Source: Priestia flexa NBRC 15715
GTDB lineage: Bacteria > Bacillota > Bacilli > Bacillales > Bacillaceae_H
Reading direction: 5' to 3'
DNA: 40,446 nt
NCBI RefSeq assembly: GCF_001591565.1
Contig: NZ_BCVD01000020.1
Location: 1-40,446, forward strand
Below, one piece after another: positions 17,734 to 25,545 of this stretch (positions within the stretch are counted from its first letter, which is position 1; each line of letters opens with the position of its first letter). The notes beneath the pieces were generated by a model. It ran no database searches, was not told the DNA's origin, and was given only the letters and a program-made list of their open reading frames with translations. Both the position numbers and the translations under genes were made by a program.

Positions 17734-17740
17734 TTCGACA
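17734..17740 (-). promoter_or_regulatory. Possible Spo0A box upstream of the kinE-like gene
   Basis: An exact TGTCGAA on the minus strand lies about 50 bases before the start, within AT-rich leader sequence (17684-17880). It is suggestive only, because such 7-mers are expected by chance. Confidence 0.25.
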
Positions 17741-17879
17741 AATTTCTACTCTCTTTCATAATCTAACGATTCCCAGGTAGATATGTGCGCAGTCATTGAT
17801 AGGCACATTAGTCACTAATACACTATTATTCTACAAATTTCTTTTTTCACCTTTAAAAAAACAATGAAAATCTTCCTGA

Positions 17880-17923
17880 AAAAAGTCCGCTACGCGTACA
17901 TCTATACACATAGCGGACTTTTT
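17880..17923 (-). terminator. Terminator after nadE
   Basis: The 13-bp stem AAAAAGTCCGCTA / TAGCGGACTTTTT has a long loop containing TACGCGTA and is T-flanked on both strands. It ends the pncB-nadE transcript. Confidence 0.85.
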
Positions 17924-17928
17924 AAAAA

Positions 17929-18756
17929 TTATTTCCAGAAATCGTCGAATACTGAAATAGGCAGGCTGCGTTTATGAGCTGTTTTAACGAAATGACTCTC
18001 AATTTTCCTACTTGCTTCCTCCCCAACTTCTTTACCTTCTAAATAGTCATCAATTTGATTATATGTAACTCCTAATGCTTCTTCATCTGGCAGCTGTGGA
18101 CGATCTTCTTCTAAATCAGCTGTCGGTTGTTTTAAATATAAATGTTCAGGGCAACCTAATTCTTTTAACAGCTGTTTGCCTTGGCGCTTATTAAGACGGA
18201 AAATCGGCACTAAATCTGCGCCACCATCTCCAAATTTCGTAAAGAATCCAGTCACTGCCTCTGCAGAATGATCCGTGCCAAGCACAACTCCTTGATGCAT
18301 GCCAGCAATGCTATACTGTGCAATCATACGTTCACGTGCTTTTACGTTTCCTTTGTTAAAGTCAGAAACAATTTCTCCCGTTGCTTCTTCGACTGCCGCA
18401 ATCATTGCATCTACAGCAGGCTTAATGTTAACAGCAACCGAACGACTTGGTTGAATGAAGGCTAGAGCGTCTTGACAGTCTTGTTCATCAGCTTGTACAC
18501 CATACGGTAGACGCACAGCGATAAACTGATATGTTTCTTCGCCTGCTTCTTCATTTAATTCTTCTATAGCCATTTGGGCAAGCTTACCTGTTAACGTAGA
18601 ATCTTGGCCTCCTGAAATGCCTAGTACAAATGAACGTAAAAACGAGTGCTTCTTCATATATTCTTTTAAAAAGTCGACACTTCTACGAATTTCTTCTTTA
18701 GGGTCAACAACTGGCTTTACTTTCATTTCGTCAATGATGTACTGTTGCTTCGTCAT
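17929..18756 (-). CDS. nadE: NH3-dependent NAD+ synthetase NadE
   Basis: NadE amidates nicotinic acid adenine dinucleotide to NAD+ with ATP and ammonia. The 275-residue protein shows the ATP pyrophosphatase P-loop [16 protein letters not shown] (about 44-59), [15 protein letters not shown] near 148 and the ATP/deamido-NAD segment [23 protein letters not shown]. There is no glutaminase domain, which is the short bacillus form. GAGAGG lies 5 bases before the ATG. It follows pncB by 25 bases, so nicotinate salvage and the last NAD step are made from one transcript. Confidence 0.95.
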   Translation of the reverse strand: MTKQQYIIDEMKVKPVVDPKEEIRRSVDFLKEYMKKHSFLRSFVLGISGGQDSTLTGKLAQMAIEELNEEAGEETYQFIAVRLPYGVQADEQDCQDALAFIQPSRSVAVNIKPAVDAMIAAVEEATGEIVSDFNKGNVKARERMIAQYSIAGMHQGVVLGTDHSAEAVTGFFTKFGDGGADLVPIFRLNKRQGKQLLKELGCPEHLYLKQPTADLEEDRPQLPDEEALGVTYNQIDDYLEGKEVGEEASRKIESHFVKTAHKRSLPISVFDDFWK

Positions 18757-18781
18757 ATGGTCCTCTCCCTGCCTCTAATTG

Positions 18782-20299
18782 TTATACATGAGTTAATAGC
18801 TGAGACGCTCTAGAGCGCGCTTCATTGATTTTATCCATCTTATTATTCCAACAATTTGTGCTAAGGTCCACAGGGTATTCGGTTGGTCGCAGCACTTCTT
18901 CGTTCGATTTAGCAATCATTTTATAGTCATCCCACAAATGATTAAGGTTTTGTAAGCAATATGCGCGCATCTCTTCGACTGACGGCTGTTTGTAGATGAG
19001 TTTACCAGATTCAAAAATTTGCTTATGAATCTTACGGGCATGAAAATCTGTGACAAACTTACTTACATGAGTATAAACCGGATGAAACATCTTCAAATGA
19101 TGCTCATGGTTTGGCTGCTCATTCTGCATGGCAATATAATCGCCTTCCCATTTTCCGTTTACTTGATTAACAATACGGTATACATCCTTTAATCCAGGCG
19201 TCGATACCTTTTCAGGATTATCTGACAGCTTAATGGTATCAACAAGCTCCCCGTTTTCACCTTCAATTGATACAAGTTTATAAACTGCGCCAAGCGCGGG
19301 CTGATCATATGAAGTAATCAGCTTTGTGCCGATACCCCAGCCGTCAATTTTAGCTCCTTGTGCTTTCAAATCCATGATGCTATGTTCATCTAAATCATTT
19401 GAAGCAAAAATGCGCGCGTTTTGAAACCCTGCTTCATCTAGCATCCGTCGTGCTTCTTGAGATAAATAAGGAAGCTTTCCGCTATCTAAGCGAATACCTA
19501 CAAAATTAATGCGATCCCCCATCTCTTTAGCAACGCGAATCGCATTTGGAATTCCTGACTTGAGGGTATTGTACGTATCAACAAGGAAAATGCAGTTTTG
19601 ATGAGATTCCGCATATTTTTTAAACGCAGTATATTCATCACGGTACACCTGTACCAGCGCATGAGCATGCGTTCCAGAGATTGGAATACCAAACACTTTT
19701 CCTGCTCGCACATTGCTAGTCGCATCAAACCCTCCAATATAAGCTGCTCGCGCTCCATATAACGCTGCATCAAGCTCGTGAGCTCTCCTTGCTCCAAATT
19801 CCATCAAACGATTATCACTTTGCTCATACACCGCATCTTCTCCAGCTGCTAAGCGAATTCGGGAAGCCTTGGTTGCAATTAATGGGTGAAAGTTTAAAAT
19901 GTTTAAAAGCGTTGTTTCAATAAGCTGTGCTTCTCCTAACGGTGCATCCACTTGAAGAATAGGTTCATTCGCAAAAATCATTTCACCTTCTACCACCGAT
20001 TTAACGTTACCCGTAAAACGAATTCCTTTTAAATAATCAATAAATTCATCTTCATAGTGCAGCTCGCTGGATAAATAATCGAGATCACTTTCTGAAAATC
20101 GAAAATTCGCGATGAAATCAATCATTCGTTCTAGTCCTGCAAAGACTGCGTAGCCATTATCAAAAGGCATTCGACGAAACGAAGCTTCAAATACAGACCT
20201 GCGTTTATGAATTCCATCTTTCCAATATGTATTGGCCATATTTAGCTCATACAAATCTGTATGTAAAGCTAAGCTATCGTCAGCATATCGCCTGCTCAT
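18782..20299 (-). CDS. pncB: Nicotinate phosphoribosyltransferase PncB
   Basis: PncB makes nicotinate mononucleotide from nicotinate and PRPP in the Preiss-Handler salvage route that ends with NadE. The 505-residue protein has DDSLALHTDLYELNMA at the N-terminus, EFGARRAHELDAALYGARAA with the catalytic region near 165, SGTHAHALVQ and the PRPP-binding VGIRLDSGKL and GWGIGTKL segments. The open frame begins with a TTG at 20317, but a GGGGG run lies 5 and 8 bases before two consecutive ATGs (20302, 20299). The second gives better spacing and fits the family start. A palindrome sits in its promoter. Confidence 0.93.
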   Translation of the reverse strand: MSRRYADDSLALHTDLYELNMANTYWKDGIHKRRSVFEASFRRMPFDNGYAVFAGLERMIDFIANFRFSESDLDYLSSELHYEDEFIDYLKGIRFTGNVKSVVEGEMIFANEPILQVDAPLGEAQLIETTLLNILNFHPLIATKASRIRLAAGEDAVYEQSDNRLMEFGARRAHELDAALYGARAAYIGGFDATSNVRAGKVFGIPISGTHAHALVQVYRDEYTAFKKYAESHQNCIFLVDTYNTLKSGIPNAIRVAKEMGDRINFVGIRLDSGKLPYLSQEARRMLDEAGFQNARIFASNDLDEHSIMDLKAQGAKIDGWGIGTKLITSYDQPALGAVYKLVSIEGENGELVDTIKLSDNPEKVSTPGLKDVYRIVNQVNGKWEGDYIAMQNEQPNHEHHLKMFHPVYTHVSKFVTDFHARKIHKQIFESGKLIYKQPSVEEMRAYCLQNLNHLWDDYKMIAKSNEEVLRPTEYPVDLSTNCWNNKMDKINEARSRASQLLTHV

Positions 20300-20330
20300 C
20301 ATTCGTACCCCCAACAATTTTTACAATTCC

Positions 20331-20356
20331 ATTATATTTGTGTAAACCTCTTTACA
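20331..20356 (-). promoter_or_regulatory. pncB promoter -10 with an overlapping palindromic operator candidate
   Basis: On the minus strand a TATAAT (20336-20331) lies 32 bases before the pncB ATG. Immediately upstream, in the place of the -35/-10 spacer, is TGTAAA-GAGG-TTTACA (20356-20341), a perfect 6-bp inverted repeat. A -35 of TTGTAA at 15 bases overlaps it. This is a typical repressor layout, but I cannot assign it to a known NAD regulator. Confidence 0.5.
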
Positions 20357-20464
20357 ATAGAGTAAGTATAATACATTCCCTCATTTAAATAAATAAACAG
20401 ATACTAGAAAAGCAAATTTTCTAGAGAGGATTTCTTATCACTTTTATACTTTGTCCATTAAATG

Positions 20465-20473
20465 TGCTACAAT
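20465..20473 (+). promoter_or_regulatory. Extended -10 promoter of the radical SAM gene
   Basis: TG-C-TACAAT lies 45 bases before the ATG. The -35 region is poor, which an extended -10 can tolerate. The remaining intergenic sequence (20357-20464) is AT-rich without other clear signals. Confidence 0.5.
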
Positions 20474-20517
20474 AGTGAATTGGTTTAAGATTATGTTAAA
20501 TAAAGGAGCCTTTTTAC

Positions 20518-22287
20518 ATGAACATTGTTGTCAGTACATTGAATGCCAAATACATTCACACATCTTTGGCCCTTCGATGTTTAAAAGCATACGCAGAACC
20601 TGACTATCACGTTGAGATGGCTGAATATACGATTAAAGATCCAGCGATGAATATCGTGACGGATTTATATAAGCGCAATCCTGATATCATTGGATTTAGC
20701 TGCTATATTTGGAACATTGAAGAAACGATTACAGTCGCACAAATGTTAAAAAAAATTAACCCTAACCTAACGATTATTTTCGGTGGACCGGAAGTAACAT
20801 ATGATATTCCGTACTGGCTAGACCGTATTCCAGAAGCTGATTTCATTGTAATTGGTGAAGGAGAAGAAACGTTCAAGCAGCTCTTAGATGAGCTTCATGG
20901 AAACCGTCAGTTTGAAAACGTCAGCGGTGTTGCATTTAGACAAGATGGGAAACACGTAGTGAATCCACAGCGCAATAAAATTGATCTTCGCGAAATGCCT
21001 TCACCGTTCCGGTTTGAAGAGGATCGCAATTCTTTATCTAAGCGTGTTGTCTATATTGAAACAAGTCGCGGCTGTCCGTTTAGCTGTCAGTTCTGCTTAT
21101 CTTCTATTGAAGTAGGCGTGCGCTACTTTGACCGCGAGAAAATCAAAGATGACATTCGCTATCTAATGGATAACGGTGCTAAAACCATCAAATTTGTGGA
21201 CCGCACATTCAACATTAGCCGCAGCTATGCTATGGAAATGTTTCAGTTCTTAATTGACGAGCACAAGCCTGGTACTGTTTTCCAATTCGAGATTACGGCT
21301 GACATCATGCGTCCAGAAGTTATTCAGTTTTTAAATGACCATGCACCAGCTGGACTCTTCCGCTTTGAAATTGGTGTCCAGTCGACAAACGATGCTGTAA
21401 ACGAGCTTGTAAAGCGTAAGCAAAACTTCACAAAGCTTACTCGTACCGTTACGATGGTCAAAGATGGCGGTAAAATCGATCAGCACTTAGACTTAATTGC
21501 AGGCCTTCCTGATGAAGACTACCATTCGTTTAAAAACACGTTTAATGACGTATTTGCTCTGCGTCCAGAAGAGCTTCAGCTCGGGTTTTTAAAGATGCTT
21601 CGTGGAACAGGTTTACGCCTTAGTGCGCAGCGTTACAACTATCAGTTTATGGACCAGTCACCGTATGAAATTCTAAGTAATAACGTTCTGCCGTTTTCTG
21701 ATGTTGTTCGTATTAAGCACGTTGAGGATATCTTAGAGAAATTCTGGAATGATCACCGCATGGACGAGACGATTGAGTTCCTGGTCCAGAACTGTTACGA
21801 AACGCCATTTGATTTCTTCCAAAACTTTGGTACTTTCTGGAATGAGATGGGCTGGGCACGTATTGGACACCAGCTTGAAGATTTGTTTAAACGCTTAAAA
21901 CAATATATTGAAACAGAAAGCTTTAAAAACGAAGCAATCATTGAAGGCTTCATGAAGATTGACTATTTATTCAATCAAAAACACAAGCCTCGCAAACCTT
22001 GGTGGGATGATAAGTTAGATAAGCAAGTTCGTTCTCATTACTATCAGCAAATACTTGCAAAGCCAACGGTATTAGGCGATGACTTTGTCGATGAAAACCT
22101 AACGGAAAAAGAGCTTTATAAGCACACTGTTCTTGAGCTGCTTCCATTTGATTATGCATACTACAAAAACACTGGAAAAATTGTAGAAAAGCAGTCTTTA
22201 ATTTTATTCTACTATGATCAAAAAGCCAACGAGACGAAACTGTTTACCTCTCCTGTTGAAGCCTTTGATTTGCCAGTAGTGAGCTAA
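20518..22287 (+). CDS. B12-binding-domain radical SAM protein, DUF4080-like C-terminus
   Basis: The 589-residue protein has three parts. An N-terminal Rossmann-like cobalamin-binding-type domain spans about 1-150 (IIGFSCYIWNIEETITVAQML, IIFGGPEVTYD, DFIVIGEGEETFKQLL). A radical SAM core follows with the 4Fe-4S ligands C186, C190 and C193 in SRGCPFSCQFCLSS, then the SAM-contacting region KFVDRTFN and RFEIGVQS. A unique C-terminal part of about 200 residues (WNEMGWARIGHQLEDLF) resembles DUF4080. The DxHxxG signature for base-off B12 binding is not obvious, so cobalamin use is uncertain. The reaction and substrate are unknown. AAAGGAG precedes the ATG. It is monocistronic with its own terminator. 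Confidence 0.82.
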   Translation: MNIVVSTLNAKYIHTSLALRCLKAYAEPDYHVEMAEYTIKDPAMNIVTDLYKRNPDIIGFSCYIWNIEETITVAQMLKKINPNLTIIFGGPEVTYDIPYWLDRIPEADFIVIGEGEETFKQLLDELHGNRQFENVSGVAFRQDGKHVVNPQRNKIDLREMPSPFRFEEDRNSLSKRVVYIETSRGCPFSCQFCLSSIEVGVRYFDREKIKDDIRYLMDNGAKTIKFVDRTFNISRSYAMEMFQFLIDEHKPGTVFQFEITADIMRPEVIQFLNDHAPAGLFRFEIGVQSTNDAVNELVKRKQNFTKLTRTVTMVKDGGKIDQHLDLIAGLPDEDYHSFKNTFNDVFALRPEELQLGFLKMLRGTGLRLSAQRYNYQFMDQSPYEILSNNVLPFSDVVRIKHVEDILEKFWNDHRMDETIEFLVQNCYETPFDFFQNFGTFWNEMGWARIGHQLEDLFKRLKQYIETESFKNEAIIEGFMKIDYLFNQKHKPRKPWWDDKLDKQVRSHYYQQILAKPTVLGDDFVDENLTEKELYKHTVLELLPFDYAYYKNTGKIVEKQSLILFYYDQKANETKLFTSPVEAFDLPVVS

Positions 22288-22291
22288 TCGG

Positions 22292-22326
22292 AAAAGACCT
22301 CGATACGCGTATCGAGGTCTTTTTTT
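22292..22326. terminator. Bidirectional terminator between the radical SAM gene and the small minus-strand genes
   Basis: The self-complementary stem AAAAGACCTCGATAC/GTATCGAGGTCTTTT has T runs on both strands. It starts just after the plus-strand stop and overlaps the end of the minus-strand reading frame. Confidence 0.85.
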
Positions 22327-22499
22327 AACAGTTCTTTTTTTGCTTTTTCTTATGTTTTTTCTCAGCTTTTGCAATTTCAGCCATCTCTAAAAACTTAGCT
22401 GCGTTTGGATCACCCATTTCAGGTCCAAACTCCTCTTGTAAAAGTTGTGTTTGCTTTTCTTTCGAGTGGGCAAGGTGTCTATGATCTTTTTTCGTCATT
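22325..22499 (-). pseudogene. Small Lys-rich protein gene with an apparent 1-base frameshift
   Basis: ATG at 22499 overlaps the stop of the 53-residue gene (ATGA) and is preceded by AAGGA at 8 bases, so initiation here is well supported. The frame reads MTKKDHRHLAHSKEKQTQL and then, after a run of five T (minus strand, complement of 22440-22444), goes out of frame and stops at about 22419. Skipping one T continues into an open frame: LQEEFGPEMGDPNAAKFLEM, then a lysine-rich tail ending at 22325 (57 residues in all). This could be a natural frameshift, a sequencing or assembly error, or two unrelated frames. A TTG-started alternative downstream has no ribosome site. Family not recognised. Confidence 0.5.
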
Positions 22500-22657
22500 T
22501 GCTTTGTCCTTGCTTTCCGTGCTTTGAATTACGGTTTGCTGCTTTATATGTGTCTTCTCCGCCATATTCAGCTGAAAATTCTGTATCGGGTAAGCTTTCT
22601 TTTGGCGTTTGATTATTTTTTTGTGCTGGATTATGTGCTACTTTACGTTTTGCCATT
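22496..22657 (-). CDS. Small hydrophilic Lys/Gln/Asn-rich protein (53 residues), possibly spore-related
   Basis: A short gene not in any family I can name. ATG at 22657 is preceded by GAGGAGGT at 7 bases, a near-perfect ribosome site, and the product (MAKRKVAHNPAQKNNQTPKE..., ending KHGKQGQSK) is soluble, basic at both ends and acidic in the middle (DTEFSAEYGGED). Composition and size recall minor small acid-soluble spore proteins, which is only a guess. A TATAAT (minus strand, about 22679-22674) lies close upstream. Its stop overlaps the next start by four bases, so the two tiny genes form an operon. Confidence 0.65.
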
Positions 22658-22757
22658 GTAATAACCTCCTCATAAGATTATAAGCATTTGCTCTATACTA
22701 GCTTGTGCAAGTGCATAGATCTTATGAGCAGTAAAACCTGTCAAAACGCTTAATGAA

Positions 22758-24113
22758 TTACCCAATAATAATGCGTTCTTTTGGATAATGATAGTCTGGT
22801 TCTGTTTTTGGACGACGAAGCATTAGAATAAATACGAGCATTCCAATTCGACCGATAAACATCAGAATAATAATGAGTATTTTCCCTACATCTGATAAGC
22901 CACTCGTGATTCCCATTGATAAGCCTGTCGTTCCAAAGGCTGAACACACTTCAAAAATAATCTCTGTTAAAGAAAACGACTCTGTGATTGTTAAAATAAT
23001 AACAGAAGTGGAGCAGATAATAATGGCAAACATAGACACAGCTACAGATTTAGTAATATCATCTTCATGAATTTCTCGTCTAAAAATCTTTATTGTTTTA
23101 CTTCCTCTTGCATAATAAAACAAAAATAAAATATTTAGAGCAAACGTGGTCGTCCGAATCCCTCCACCGACGGAGCTTGGAGATGCTCCAATGAACATCA
23201 TGGCACTCATGATAAGCAGCGTCGGTAGCGTAAATTCACTAACATCCATCGTGGCTACTCCACCACTTCGGGTTGCGGCTGATTGAAAAAAGGCATAGAA
23301 GAATGCTTCATGCCAAGACTTCCCTGCCATAAACGCATTCTGTTCTAAAAGCAAAATTAACAAAGTTCCAACAGCTAACAAGGCTAAGAACATAATAGAC
23401 GTTAATTTTGCAAAAAGAGAAAACTGAAACTTACGCTTTTCTTTACGCTTTAAAAAGAAGTGCTTAACTTCAATTAGAACTGGAAAACCAATTGCTCCTA
23501 GCGTAATTAAGAGCACCGTCACGACTTGAACAAAATAGTCGTTAGCATATGGAACAAACGAAGCTCCAGTTATATCAAACCCAGCGTTTGTTGTCGCACT
23601 AATAGATGAAAAAAAACCATGTAAAAATGCTTCTTTCCAATCTAAATAATATTGATGAAAGTGAAGCGTTAATACCAATGCACCAATTGCCTCAATGGCA
23701 AAAATAAGAAGCAGTACATTTCTCATTAAATTAACGAGTCCAGATAATTTGGACTGATTATGATCCATCATAATTAATTGTCGTTCTTTTAAGCCAATCT
23801 TTTTTCCAATTAAAAGCCAAATAAATGTACTTAGTGTCATAACACCGATTCCACCTATTTGAAAAATAAATGCTAAAATAAAATATCCGAATGTGCTAAA
23901 CGTCTCAGCTGTTGAAACGGGCGTGAGGCCTGTTACGCTTACCGCGCTAACAGCAATAAATAAACGGTTAATTAAATCTAGCTCCACCCCTGGCTTTAAT
24001 GCTGCTGGAATGCTTAAAAGTAAAAAACCAACCGTCACGGCCGTCAAATAAAAGCCGACAATAACTTGTGCTGAGGACATTTGCCTAATTCGATGTTTCC
24101 AATTTCGACGCAT
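22758..24113 (-). CDS. ktrD: Ktr-type potassium channel subunit (KtrD/KtrB family)
   Basis: This 451-residue membrane protein is the ion-conducting subunit of a Ktr K+ uptake system; it works with a cytosolic RCK partner (KtrC/KtrA) that is not encoded here. The four pore loops each keep the selectivity glycine: VSVTGL near residue 58, TTNAGFD near 178, ATRSGGV near 285 and AFGTTGL near 400. The ATG at 24113 is preferred over one three codons earlier because AAAGGA is 9 bases away rather than adjacent. Lack of a neighbouring RCK gene fits B. subtilis KtrD, which also lies near kinE. KtrB cannot be excluded. Confidence 0.82.
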   Translation of the reverse strand: MRRNWKHRIRQMSSAQVIVGFYLTAVTVGFLLLSIPAALKPGVELDLINRLFIAVSAVSVTGLTPVSTAETFSTFGYFILAFIFQIGGIGVMTLSTFIWLLIGKKIGLKERQLIMMDHNQSKLSGLVNLMRNVLLLIFAIEAIGALVLTLHFHQYYLDWKEAFLHGFFSSISATTNAGFDITGASFVPYANDYFVQVVTVLLITLGAIGFPVLIEVKHFFLKRKEKRKFQFSLFAKLTSIMFLALLAVGTLLILLLEQNAFMAGKSWHEAFFYAFFQSAATRSGGVATMDVSEFTLPTLLIMSAMMFIGASPSSVGGGIRTTTFALNILFLFYYARGSKTIKIFRREIHEDDITKSVAVSMFAIIICSTSVIILTITESFSLTEIIFEVCSAFGTTGLSMGITSGLSDVGKILIIILMFIGRIGMLVFILMLRRPKTEPDYHYPKERIIIG

Positions 24114-24132
24114 GATAGACATTCCTTTTTTT

Positions 24133-24184
24133 ATAATACATAATAGCTTTCCCTTTTTTTGAATTTTTCTTCCTTATGTATTAT
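24133..24184 (-). promoter_or_regulatory. Long AT-rich inverted repeat in the ktrD leader
   Basis: ATAATACATAA (24133-24143) and TTATGTATTAT (24174-24184) are perfect 11-bp arms around 30 bases, just before the ktrD ribosome site. The mRNA could fold here and mask the site, or a dimeric protein could bind. No c-di-AMP (ydaO) riboswitch consensus is present. Nothing else was seen in 24185-24295. Confidence 0.35.
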
Positions 24185-24295
24185 TTTCTTTTACTCACTA
24201 AAAGAAGAGATAGCTTTATTTAGTATAAAAGAACAAGTGACCGTTGTCATTACCAAACAGGAATTTCAGTATAAAAAGTTCTTTTTCCCATTAAT

Positions 24296-24341
24296 AATAA
24301 AAGCTGTACGTGCAGGAAAACCACTACACGTACAGCTTTTA
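24296..24341 (-). terminator. Terminator of the phaRBC operon
   Basis: The 14-bp stem AAAAGCTGTACGTG / CACGTACAGCTTTT is followed on the minus strand by TTATTATT, 30 bases after the phaC stop. Confidence 0.88.
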
Positions 24342-24371
24342 TTCTAGCTACATTTCGCTTATTAAAAAGTT

Positions 24372-25457
24372 TTACTTTGAACGCTTTTGTAGCCAATCAC
24401 CAATTGTTGGGTACGTTTCTTTAACCGCTTTTGGACCAAATACAACTGAAACGTGTCCTGTTTGAAGAAGCTTATATTCTTTATCTTTGCTTGAAACAGC
24501 ATCCATTAACGCAGCAACTTGATGAGGCATTGCAATGTGATCTCTGCTTGCAGCAATGTTAAGAATATTAGCCTTAATATTTTTTAAATCAACCTTTTGT
24601 CCACGAATATCTAGCTCGCCATTAATCAGCTTATTTTGCTGATAAAAATCTCGAATCCACTGACGATATGCTTCACCTGGGAACGGAATGCCATCGGCTA
24701 CCCACTTTTGCATAAGCTTCCAGCTTTCAACAAAGCGTTGATTTTCTGAACGATCAACTAGCGTTACGTAAGGACCGTAGAAATTTGTAATTGGCTTTAA
24801 CATCTTATTACCAAAGTCAATCATTTCAGGTGGAATGTTACCTAGCGTATCGACGGCTTTATCTAAGTTAAAGTAGCGTTCATCTAGAAATGCGCCGTAT
24901 AAACCAGTGTCTGAAAAATCAAACGGACTTGTCATAAAGATCAAGTTTTTAATTGGCAATTCATCATGTAAAGCCGCAAAGGCTGCCGTCATCGTACCAC
25001 CCATACAATAACCTAACACGGACAAGTTAGGTGCTTTTGAGTGACGCAGTACTTTTTTGGCAGCGCGCGGAATGTAGTCCATGATATAATCATCCAATTT
25101 CATACCGCTATCTTCTACGCCAGGCGTACCCCAATCCAACAGGTACACATCAAAGCCACGCTCTAATAAATATTCCACTAGGCTATTGCCAGGTGTTAAA
25201 TCGAGAATATATGGTTTATTGATAAGAGCATATACAAGTAAAATTGGCGTCTTGTGTAGTTTTTCTTGAGTTGGAGTGTAACGATATAGCTTCGCTTTAT
25301 TCTTTTTCCAAATCACTTCTTTTGGCGTCAATCCTACCTCTGGCTCTGCTTCCGTTGTGACAATTTCATAAGCACGCTTAAAGCGTCGAGCTGAGCTTTT
25401 ATATTCGCTAGGCATTGATTTGATTAACTTTTCCCATTCTTGGATATATGGAGTTGC
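24372..25457 (-). CDS. phaC: Class IV polyhydroxyalkanoate synthase subunit PhaC
   Basis: PhaC polymerises (R)-3-hydroxybutyryl-CoA into polyhydroxybutyrate at the granule surface, and class IV enzymes need PhaR. The 361-residue alpha/beta hydrolase has the lipase-like box GYCMGG with nucleophile C151, the catalytic D306 (ASRDHIAMP) and H335 (QTGHVSVVF), at the numbers known for the B. megaterium enzyme. VYLLDWGTPG and the KLYRYTP N-terminal strand are also conserved. ATG at 25457 is used rather than one five codons earlier because AAGGTGG is 9 bases before it and directly abuts the other. It is the last gene of phaR-phaB-phaC, 88 bases after phaB with a hairpin between. Confidence 0.96.
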   Translation of the reverse strand, partial: ATPYIQEWEKLIKSMPSEYKSSARRFKRAYEIVTTEAEPEVGLTPKEVIWKKNKAKLYRYTPTQEKLHKTPILLVYALINKPYILDLTPGNSLVEYLLERGFDVYLLDWGTPGVEDSGMKLDDYIMDYIPRAAKKVLRHSKAPNLSVLGYCMGGTMTAAFAALHDELPIKNLIFMTSPFDFSDTGLYGAFLDERYFNLDKAVDTLGNIPPEMIDFGNKMLKPITNFYGPYVTLVDRSENQRFVESWKLMQKWVADGIPFPGEAYRQWIRDFYQQNKLINGELDIRGQKVDLKNIKANILNIAASRDHIAMPHQVAALMDAVSSKDKEYKLLQTGHVSVVFGPKAVKETYPTIGDWLQKRSK

Positions 25458-25493
25458 CATGAAAACATCCACCTTTCTTTTTAATCATGAGCG

Positions 25494-25525
25494 AAAAAGC
25501 ACAGCCCCGACAAAACGTCAGGGCT
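25494..25525 (-). terminator. Hairpin with T run between phaB and phaC (possible partial terminator)
   Basis: The arms AGCCCTGAC / GTCGGGGCT (one G-U pair) around TGTTTT-like loop bases are followed on the minus strand by TGTGCTTTTT. It lies inside the expected operon, so it may only attenuate phaC or act as a processing site. Confidence 0.55.
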
Positions 25526-25545
25526 ACTTTTATATGAACGAACAA

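Noticed and set aside
22419-22499. Programmed frameshifting at the T5 run of the tiny gene
   Set aside because: The run is short, and no stimulatory stop, pseudoknot or known slippery heptamer for a +1 shift is seen. Mutation or read error is simpler.
24159-24347. 62-residue plus-strand frame upstream of phaC's end
   Set aside because: It has no ribosome site and runs through the ktrD leader repeat and the phaC terminator.
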